A DNA stretch of 47,577 nt. Source: CAVRZR01 sp964354215. Its GTDB lineage: Bacteria > Actinomycetota > Coriobacteriia > Anaerosomatales > CAVRZR01. A program made the translations under genes and the position numbers. The stretch lies in the NCBI GenBank assembly GCA_964354215.1, contig CAYGYT010000015.1:1-47577 (forward strand). Reading direction: 5' to 3'. The notes beneath the pieces were generated by a model that searched no databases, had not been told where the DNA came from, and was given only the letters and a program-made list of their open reading frames with translations. Shown piece after piece: positions 41,567-47,577 of the stretch; position 1 is the stretch's first letter, and each line of letters opens with the position of its first letter.

Positions 41567-42058
41567 TTAGTGATGCTCCGGGTGCTCCGTTGCAGCCGGT
41601 GTCGTGATCGTGACGTGGTGCGTTTCGGGCGCCACGTGCGCGGCCTTCGGCACGGTGATCTCGAGGATCCCGTCGCGGAACTGGGCCGTGATGCGGTTGA
41701 CCTCGGCGCCTACAGGAAGGCGCAGACTGCGCTCGAACGTGCCCCACGAGCGCTCACGCACGTAGTAGTCCTCGTCCGTTGTCTCGTGCTCCTCGTGACG
41801 CTCGCCCTTGAGCGTGAGCATGTCGTCTGTGACCGAGATGTCGATCTGCTCGGGCTTCACGCCCGGAATCTCAGCACGGATGACCATGTCCTCGCCGTGG
41901 CGGATGACGTCGATCGTGGGCGTCAACATGACCGTCTCGCCCTCGGCACGACGGCGCGTCGGCACTACCCAACCGCCGAGGTCCGAGAAGAGGCGACCCA
42001 TGTCGCGTTGCAGGCTCACGAGATCGTTGAACGGGTCCCATCTGACCAGCGACTCCAT
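41567..42058 (-). CDS. hsp20: Hsp20/alpha-crystallin small heat-shock protein
   Basis: A 163-residue small heat-shock protein. The N-terminus MESLVRWDPFNDLVSLQRDM is the classic opening of bacterial Hsp20 proteins. The alpha-crystallin domain runs from about 47 to 140, with PTIDVIRHGEDMVIRAEIPG, LTLKGERHEEHETTDEDYYV, and FRDGILEITVPKAA, where the last strand pattern is conserved. The tail has the EHPEHH end. It binds unfolding proteins without ATP. The ATG at 42058 has AAGGGGGTG upstream. It is divergent from tspO, with a palindrome and a hairpin in the 122-base gap. No CIRCE element was seen. Confidence 0.94.
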   Translation of the reverse strand: MESLVRWDPFNDLVSLQRDMGRLFSDLGGWVVPTRRRAEGETVMLTPTIDVIRHGEDMVIRAEIPGVKPEQIDISVTDDMLTLKGERHEEHETTDEDYYVRERSWGTFERSLRLPVGAEVNRITAQFRDGILEITVPKAAHVAPETHHVTITTPAATEHPEHH

Positions 42059-42086
42059 CGAGTTCACCCCCTTACATGACTCGCTA

Positions 42087-42124
42087 CCCGCGGCTCTTCC
42101 GCGGGCCTTCACAAGGTATATACC
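42087..42124. promoter_or_regulatory. Palindrome and leader hairpin in the hsp20-tspO gap
   Basis: CCCGCGG 42087-42093 and CCGCGGG 42099-42105 form a hairpin around CTCTT in the hsp20 leader. GGTATATACC at 42115-42124 is a perfect 10-bp palindrome that also contains a TATATA -10 candidate for the minus strand. It could be a regulator-binding site shared by the divergent genes. Confidence 0.4.
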
Positions 42125-42180
42125 CGCATGAAACCGCAGTTAGATGTGGTAATCAGTGCCAATCGGGGTAGAGTATCGAG

Positions 42181-42657
42181 ATGACGAGCGAGGATGCGGC
42201 CGGCCCGGTCCGTCGCTCGCGCGCGCACCCGCCCAACCCTCTTGCCGAGGAGGTCCGAGTGGACGACTTCTCGACTTGGTATGACGCGCTTGCGAAGCCG
42301 CCGTGGACCCCCGCGTCTTCGGTCATCGGCACCATCTGGACCATCCTCTATCCGATCATTGCCGTGGCGTTCGGTGCCGTGGTCGTGAAAGTGGTCCGAG
42401 GCGACCTGCCGCGGATCGTACTCGTGCCCGTGGCGATCAACGTCGTCACGAACATCGCATTCACGCCTATCCAGTTCGGACTGCGAAACCTGCCGCTCGC
42501 AACAGTGGACATCCTGGTCGTGCTGGTCACGATCGTCTGGACCATGGTGCTCGTCTGGCCGAGTGCACGCTGGATCGCTCTTGCACTCGTGCCGTACCTC
42601 GTATGGGTTGGAACGGCGAGCGTGCTGCAGATCTCGATCACGCTGATGAATCGCTAG
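42181..42657 (+). CDS. tspO: TspO/MBR family protein
   Basis: A 158-residue membrane protein with about five hydrophobic helices. The family signature is seen in WYDALAKPPWTPASSVIGTI with WTILYPIIAVAFG, and NIAFTPIQFGLRNLPLATVD, the Asn/Phe/Gln pattern of helix 3, with LVWPSARWIALALVPYLVW toward the end. TspO proteins bind porphyrins and are linked to oxidative or light stress. The ATG at 42181 gives an arginine-rich lead of about 25 residues; a GTG at 42259 would give a length closer to the family. It is divergent from hsp20. Confidence 0.88.
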   Translation: MTSEDAAGPVRRSRAHPPNPLAEEVRVDDFSTWYDALAKPPWTPASSVIGTIWTILYPIIAVAFGAVVVKVVRGDLPRIVLVPVAINVVTNIAFTPIQFGLRNLPLATVDILVVLVTIVWTMVLVWPSARWIALALVPYLVWVGTASVLQISITLMNR

Positions 42658-42733
42658 GTGCTACGCTTCGGCACACGTCTCGCCGGCGCCGTGTGCGCGC
42701 TGGGCGCGAGGCGGTGTGGCGTGAGGAGGTCGA

Positions 42734-44353
42734 ATGCGCGTCGCGCTCGCACAGATCAACGTGACTGTCGGCGACATCGCGGGCAATGTGTGGCGCATCC
42801 TCGACGCCGTCAGCCGCGCCGAGGCTGAGAGCTCAGGATTCACGCTGCTGCCCGAACTCGCGATCACCGGCTATCCGCCCGAGGACCTTCTCGCGAAGGA
42901 TCACTTCGTCGAGCAGAACCTCGACGCACTCGAGCAGATCGCGGCTGCGTGCCAGCATTCGGTGATCGTCGGGTTCGTCGACCGCATCGGCGACGACCTC
43001 TACAACGCGGCGGCCCTCTGCGGCAACGGGCGCGTCCTGCACGTCTATCACAAGCGTCGGCTGCCCAACTACGGGGTGTTTGACGAGCGCCGATACTTCG
43101 AGCCGGGCGAGCACCAGGGACTCATCGAACTCGGCGGCACCATGTTCTCGACCACGATTTGCGAGGACATCTGGGTGCCCGACCTGGTTGCCGAGGACGT
43201 GGCGAGCGGCTCGGCGGTGCTGTTCAACATCTCAGCCTCGCCCTACCACGCCGGAAAGGGCCAGGAACGCGAGGACATGCTTCGCGAGCGAGCCCGCGAG
43301 ACGGGTGTGTGGCTCGCGTACTGCAACCTCGTCGGGGGGCAGGACGAGCTCGTCTTCGACGGGCGCTCGGTAGTCATCTCACCGTCCGGCGACGTCGTGG
43401 GCAGGGGAGCGTCCTTCGCGGAGGACCTCGTGGTCGTGGACTTCCAGCCAGGAGCGAAGCTGGGCGCGTCGAGCGACCTCGCAGCCGTGCCGGATGGCAA
43501 TGAAGAGGTCTACGCGGCGCTCGTGCTAGGACTGCGGGACTACTTGGGGAAGAACGGCTTCTCAGATGTCGTTCTTGGCCTGTCCGGAGGCATCGACTCC
43601 GCACTCACGGCTGCGATCGCGGTCGACGCGATCGGCGCCGAGCGCGTGCACGGAGTCGTGATGCCGTCGCGGTACTCCTCGGCGGGAAGCCTCGAGGACT
43701 CGCGCACACTCGCCGCGAATCTGGGCATAGAGGTGCTCGAGCTGTCGATCGAGGCGCCGTTCGAGGCGTTCGAGCAGACCCTTGCGCCGGTATTCGGCGA
43801 TTGTGAGCCCGATGTCACCGAGGAGAACCTCCAGGCGCGCGTGCGCGGGACACTCCTGATGGCGCTCTCGAACAAGTTCGGCTGGATCGTGCTTGCGACC
43901 GGGAACAAGAGCGAGCTTTCCGTGGGCTACTCGACGCTCTACGGCGACATGGTTGGCGGTTTCGCGCCCATCAAGGACGTGTTCAAGACGCGTGTGTACG
44001 AGCTCTCGCGCTGGCGCAATGCGGGAGCGGACCGGGAGGGGCACGGACCGCTGATCCCCGAGGCGATTCTCACCAAGGCGCCGTCGGCGGAGCTTCGCCC
44101 CGACCAGACCGACCAGGACACGCTTCCGCCCTATGACGTGCTCGATGCGGTACTGGAGCGCTACGTGGAGCAGGACGCGTCGCAGGAATCGATCATCGCC
44201 GAAGGCCACGACGCCGAGATGGTCGCGCGCGTGTGCCGCATGGTTGACGTCGCCGAGTACAAGCGCCGCCAAGGGCCGATGGGGATCCGCGTCACGCCCC
44301 GTGCGTTCGGCAAGGACCGACGTATGCCGGTCACGAACCGCTATTGCGGGTAG
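42734..44353 (+). CDS. nadE: NAD+ synthetase, glutamine-dependent
   Basis: A 539-residue two-domain enzyme. The nitrilase domain (1-250) has the catalytic triad Glu41 in LLPELAITGYPPEDLL, Lys107 in HKRRLPNYGVFDE, and Cys143 in TTICEDIWVPD. The synthetase domain has VVLGLSGGIDSALTAAIA (PP-loop SGGIDS 283-288), ATGNKSELSVGYSTLYGDM, and the C-terminal substrate loop PPYDVLDAVLERYVE. It makes NAD from deamido-NAD with ammonia from glutamine. The ATG follows AGGAGG. A GCACAC/GTGTGC inverted repeat lies in the 76-base upstream gap. The nearby RES toxin degrades NAD, but any link is speculative. Confidence 0.96.
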   Translation: MRVALAQINVTVGDIAGNVWRILDAVSRAEAESSGFTLLPELAITGYPPEDLLAKDHFVEQNLDALEQIAAACQHSVIVGFVDRIGDDLYNAAALCGNGRVLHVYHKRRLPNYGVFDERRYFEPGEHQGLIELGGTMFSTTICEDIWVPDLVAEDVASGSAVLFNISASPYHAGKGQEREDMLRERARETGVWLAYCNLVGGQDELVFDGRSVVISPSGDVVGRGASFAEDLVVVDFQPGAKLGASSDLAAVPDGNEEVYAALVLGLRDYLGKNGFSDVVLGLSGGIDSALTAAIAVDAIGAERVHGVVMPSRYSSAGSLEDSRTLAANLGIEVLELSIEAPFEAFEQTLAPVFGDCEPDVTEENLQARVRGTLLMALSNKFGWIVLATGNKSELSVGYSTLYGDMVGGFAPIKDVFKTRVYELSRWRNAGADREGHGPLIPEAILTKAPSAELRPDQTDQDTLPPYDVLDAVLERYVEQDASQESIIAEGHDAEMVARVCRMVDVAEYKRRQGPMGIRVTPRAFGKDRRMPVTNRYCG

Positions 44354-44365
44354 GCGGACAGGCCA

Positions 44366-44863
44366 GTGGGCGCCACGGACGACGGAGCGGCCTCACGACC
44401 CGTCGCGGCCGCCCCTGGCTTCCGACTCGAGTTCGTTTCGTATGCGTGGCAGCGCTTCGCCGAGGTCGCGCAGCTGCGCTACGACGTGCTCCACGCGCCA
44501 TTCGACGTGCCACCGTCCGATGACTGGCACGACGACGACCCGGTGTCCGAGCACCTCGTGGCGATAGCGGACGACAGCTCTGTGGTGGGGTACGCGCGGC
44601 TCATCACGCGCGGCGCCGAGGCACAGATCCGCCAAGTCGCCGTAGCGTTCGACTGGCAGCGCACTGGGGTGGGCAGCGCGCTCGTGCAAGCGCTCGTGTC
44701 GCAGGCGCTCGAGCACGGTGCTCGCGATGTCTGGCTGAACGCGCGCGTGCCCGCGCTGGGCTTCTACGAGCGGCTTGGGTTCGAGGCCGTGAGCGATGTG
44801 TTCGCGACCGGGAAGACAGGGTTGCCGCACAGGCGCATGGAGTACCGCGGGTTCGGGGAGTAG
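44366..44863 (+). CDS. GNAT family N-acetyltransferase
   Basis: A 165-residue GNAT. Core elements are LRYDVLHAPFDVPPSDDWHDD, HLVAIADDSSVVGYARLI, the acetyl-CoA region QIRQVAVAFDWQRTGVGSAL (Q/R-x-x-G-x-G/A variant), and VPALGFYERLGFEAVSD. It resembles ElaA-like and small-molecule acetyltransferases. The start is GTG at 44366, 12 bases after nadE, so it is probably in the same operon. The substrate cannot be inferred. Confidence 0.85.
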   Translation: MGATDDGAASRPVAAAPGFRLEFVSYAWQRFAEVAQLRYDVLHAPFDVPPSDDWHDDDPVSEHLVAIADDSSVVGYARLITRGAEAQIRQVAVAFDWQRTGVGSALVQALVSQALEHGARDVWLNARVPALGFYERLGFEAVSDVFATGKTGLPHRRMEYRGFGE

Positions 44864-45127
44864 TTCGGAGCGCACACAGCAATCCCGCACCGTTGTGCGT
44901 GCAGAAAGACGCCACCCGACCTGCCATTGTTTTGCAGGTTCGAGAACAGGGTACTCCCCGCTGTGGCGCTTCGGCGCATACGCGGGGGCTTTGATTCGCC
45001 TGGATCCTACGGTCACCCCTTCGGGCGATGAGCCAATGGTGAGACCGACCGCACCCTCGGTGGTACTCGTTCTTCCGCGCGCGAGTTCGACCGAGAATGG
45101 GGAAGCGCGGTGTGGGGGGTGGCCGAA
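44864..45127. other. Intergenic region with two stem-loops
   Basis: GCGCACA at about 44870-44876 can pair with TGTGCG just downstream. A larger structure has CCCCGC 44956-44961 pairing with GCGGGG 44982-44987 and an inner GCGC TTCG GCGC tetraloop hairpin at 44966-44977, separated by a TGTG/ATAC internal loop. It may end the nadE transcript, though only CTTTG follows. A promoter for the repeat protein was not recognised. Confidence 0.4.
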
Positions 45128-47577
45128 GTGCTCGAGCACCGGTCCGTATCGACGCACGGATCCAGAGTAGTCCTTCGGACGGCGGCGGTGACCGCCGTTC
45201 TCATCGTATGGGCGGTGGTCTTCGCGGTCTTCGCGGGCACGGCTGTCGCTGTGGATCCGCCGGTTATCGCCGTCCACACCATGGACGACGCCGTCGAAGG
45301 CTGGAACTGGCCGCCGGACGAGTTCGTGACGATCACGATCGACGACGGCTCAGGGGGCGCGGCTGAATTCACGACGCTCCGGCGCGTCCAGCTCGGCGGG
45401 GACTTCTATGAGTGGGGTCTTGGATACGACATCAAGCCCGGCCACACGGTCACCGTCACCGACGGGAGCACCACGAAGCAGGTGACGGCGACGGGACTTC
45501 TCGTCACGGCGGCCGACCCTGATGAGAACACCGTCTGGGGCACGGCTCAGCCCATCAGCCCGCTCGGGGTCTACAGCGAGGGTTCGCCAAGCGTGCCCGC
45601 GGCTGCAGATGGCCTCGGCAACTGGTCGGTCGACTTCGACACGGTCGGCTGGGACCTCAAGCAAGGCAACGACGTCGAGGCCGCCCAGCAGGATTCCGAT
45701 GGCGACAACACGCACGCCACCTGGCACATCCCTTTCCCGGTGTTCAGGGTGGATCCGCAACACCGCGCGATCTGGGGTCACGAATGGCTCGCCTCCACGA
45801 TGCTGACTGTCGAGGTGAACGATCCCGCCAACGGTCCGGGTGTCGACTACACGTTCCACCCCGACACCGATGAGGAAGGCAACTTCCGCATCGACAACGG
45901 CCCCGACGTCGAAGCTGGATTCGAAGTCAGCGTTGCGGACTACAGCCAGACAAAGGAAACGACCGTCACCGCCTTGATCGTCACGAGCGTGGACCAGGAA
46001 GCGGACGTCGTGGTGGGCACCGCCGAGGAAGGAACCGTGGTCACGGTCACCTTCGACGGGCACGGGTACAACGACGCCTGGCGCGAAGTGACCGCCAGTG
46101 CGGGCGGAGCGTGGGAGATCGACTTCTCAGTGGCAGAGGGAACCGGGGATGAGGGGCGCCCGGTCGACATAGCGCCAGGAATGGCCGTGCTGTCCTTCCA
46201 AGATTACGAGGACGAGGACGGGGACGCGACAGGTGTCTACTGGTACGTCCCGGACACCCGATTTCGCGTGCGTCCGGAGAACGACGGCTTCGACGGCTGG
46301 GAGTGGACGCCCAACGGCGAGGTGACCATCACTGTGGGTCCGCTCGATGATCCATCGTACGAGGTCAAGGTACCGACCGACGGCAACGGCACCTTCGATA
46401 CATGGGAGATCCCCTACGACGTGAAGGTCGGCGACCTCATCACTGTGACCGACGGGGTCACGACCAAGGAGACCGATGTAGCTGCCATCGGGGTAACGGA
46501 GATCGATGTCGAAGCAGACACAGTCAGCGGCACCGCTGCCGACGGGAGTCAGGTCTGGGTCGAGGTAGACCACGAAGCTGGGTGGGTCGTGCGCTGGCTC
46601 ACTGCGGCGGAAGGCAGCTGGACCGCCACTTTCGCAGTGGGCTACGACCCCCCCCAGGATCGGACCTATGACCTGGGTCCGGGAACGAGCGGCTTTGCCA
46701 CGAACATGGACCCGGACGGAGACGGTACGACGATCGACTGGCGCGTGCCGAATCCGGCCTTCAGCGTCCACATGAACACCGACACCGTAGAGGGTTGGGA
46801 ATGGCAGCCGAGCACGACGGTAACCATCACTGCGGGGACCTACCAGGTCACAACGGAGACCGATGAGGAAGGCAACTTCTGGGTCTTCGAGTTGCCGCAC
46901 GATTTCCAGCCTGGCGACGAGGTCGTCGTCACAGACGGAACGACGACCAAGACGACAACCCTTGTCGATCTCGACGTCCTGGACATCGACATTGAACACG
47001 ACACCGTCGCTGGTACGACGAGCGCCGCGAGCGGCGTGATAGTCGAGGTCAACACCGGCTCCGACGAGTGGGTGGCTCGATGGCCCGTCGTAACCGCAGG
47101 CGCGTGGATGGCGGACTTCTCGGTGCCGGGCCCGGACGAGAACGAGCAGGCGATCGCCGACATCCAACCGGGCACGGACGGGTCGGCGTTCGTCCCCGAC
47201 GATGACGGGGACCAAACGCAGTACGACTGGCGTGTGCCACGACCGGTGTTCAACGTGCACCCGTATGGCGATGCGGTCGTCGGGGAGGACTTCGAGCCCG
47301 GAGAAGAGGTCACGATCACGGTCGGGAGCCTTGGCGATCCTGACTATGAGACCAAGGTCACCGTGGACGAAGAGCGCCGCTTCGAGCTCTGGGGCATCTC
47401 GTACGACATCAAGCCCGGCGACCTCGTCACGGTAACGCAGGGCGACACGGTCAAGTCGACCACGGTCGTGCCTCTCCAGATCGAGGAGGTCGACCCTGTC
47501 GCGGACACCGTGACAGGTAGCGCTTCTCTGGGTCCGGTCGGGGTGGACGTCCATACCGATCTCGACGAGTGGGTCGT
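45128..47577 (+). CDS. Large secreted repeat protein, 5' part (runs off the right edge)
   Basis: Open to the window end, at least 816 codons. The N-terminus has a signal peptide, with the core TAVLIVWAVVFAVFAGTAVA followed by VDPPV. About 165-residue units then repeat: each starts with a strand like F-x-V-x-P and D-x-V-x-GWEW (near 45250, 45750, 46260, 46755, 47245), goes through YDIKPGD-x-VTVTDG-TTK, and has a second part with DTV-x-GTA and DGD. The units look like paired beta-sandwich (Ig-like) domains. The GTG at 45128 follows GGGGGGTGG; GTGs at 45110 and 45119 are alternatives. Probably an extracellular or cell-wall protein; no anchor is visible in the part present. Confidence 0.8.
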   Translation, partial: MLEHRSVSTHGSRVVLRTAAVTAVLIVWAVVFAVFAGTAVAVDPPVIAVHTMDDAVEGWNWPPDEFVTITIDDGSGGAAEFTTLRRVQLGGDFYEWGLGYDIKPGHTVTVTDGSTTKQVTATGLLVTAADPDENTVWGTAQPISPLGVYSEGSPSVPAAADGLGNWSVDFDTVGWDLKQGNDVEAAQQDSDGDNTHATWHIPFPVFRVDPQHRAIWGHEWLASTMLTVEVNDPANGPGVDYTFHPDTDEEGNFRIDNGPDVEAGFEVSVADYSQTKETTVTALIVTSVDQEADVVVGTAEEGTVVTVTFDGHGYNDAWREVTASAGGAWEIDFSVAEGTGDEGRPVDIAPGMAVLSFQDYEDEDGDATGVYWYVPDTRFRVRPENDGFDGWEWTPNGEVTITVGPLDDPSYEVKVPTDGNGTFDTWEIPYDVKVGDLITVTDGVTTKETDVAAIGVTEIDVEADTVSGTAADGSQVWVEVDHEAGWVVRWLTAAEGSWTATFAVGYDPPQDRTYDLGPGTSGFATNMDPDGDGTTIDWRVPNPAFSVHMNTDTVEGWEWQPSTTVTITAGTYQVTTETDEEGNFWVFELPHDFQPGDEVVVTDGTTTKTTTLVDLDVLDIDIEHDTVAGTTSAASGVIVEVNTGSDEWVARWPVVTAGAWMADFSVPGPDENEQAIADIQPGTDGSAFVPDDDGDQTQYDWRVPRPVFNVHPYGDAVVGEDFEPGEEVTITVGSLGDPDYETKVTVDEERRFELWGISYDIKPGDLVTVTQGDTVKSTTVVPLQIEEVDPVADTVTGSASLGPVGVDVHTDLDEWV

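Noticed and set aside
44956..44987. c-di-GMP riboswitch in front of the repeat protein
   Set aside because: The stem-loop lacks the GEMM tetraloop-receptor and conserved core sequence; it is listed only as a hairpin.
46127..47554. Minus-strand ORF of 475 codons opposite the repeat protein
   Set aside because: Its apparent repeats are the complement of the plus-strand repeats; the plus strand has a signal peptide and clear domain motifs.

Overview
The window is GC-rich, gene-dense bacterial chromosome whose gene content and GTG/TTG start usage fit a deep-branching, probably anaerobic actinobacterium such as Coriobacteriia or a relative. That placement is inferred from the gene set (HisZ with short HisG, citramalate synthase, a T-box in front of trp, TrpB2), not from a marker tree. 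No rRNA, tRNA, CRISPR array or transposase was recognised.

Layout: (1) 1-9006 is a surface-polysaccharide locus: the start of an initiating sugar transferase at the left edge, four GT4-type glycosyltransferases, a hexapeptide acyltransferase, a glucuronyl C5-epimerase-like protein and an O-antigen ligase/polymerase-like membrane protein. (2) 9096-13517 carries ilvE and cimA (branched-chain amino acid synthesis through citramalate), followed at once by a second O-antigen ligase-like gene, so two such proteins flank the amino acid genes. (3) 13657-19678 has an FAH-family hydrolase, an MFS transporter, a TrpR-like YerC regulator and dnaE. (4) 19787-29950 is a his operon from a near-consensus promoter: hisZ-G-D-C-B, a long GC-rich inverted repeat, hisH-A-F, an AbrB/PIN toxin-antitoxin pair with its own promoter, hisIE, and an M48-like membrane protein without zinc ligands. 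A 44-residue zinc-ribbon protein faces it. (5) 30287-39017 is a trp operon behind a canonical T-box with a UGG specifier: trpE, trpGD fusion, trpC, trpB2, trpF, trpB, trpA, so it contains two tryptophan synthase beta genes. (6) 39117-47577 is mixed: an Xre/MbcA-type antitoxin with a RES toxin, an NlpC/P60 protein behind a structured leader, Hsp20, TspO, glutamine-dependent NAD synthetase, a GNAT acetyltransferase, and the first 816 codons of a large secreted repeat protein that runs off the right edge.

How the parts work together: his, trp and ilvE/cimA make the window largely biosynthetic, and translational coupling (ATGA or GTGA overlaps) is common within operons. Accessory pieces sit inside or beside these operons: the AbrB/PIN pair within his, the RES pair just after trpA, and a ligase-like gene after cimA. 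The most noteworthy non-coding signals are the tryptophan T-box, the three-way-junction leader before the NlpC/P60 gene whose closing helix overlaps the ribosome binding site, and the 133-base multi-stem inverted repeat between hisB and hisH.
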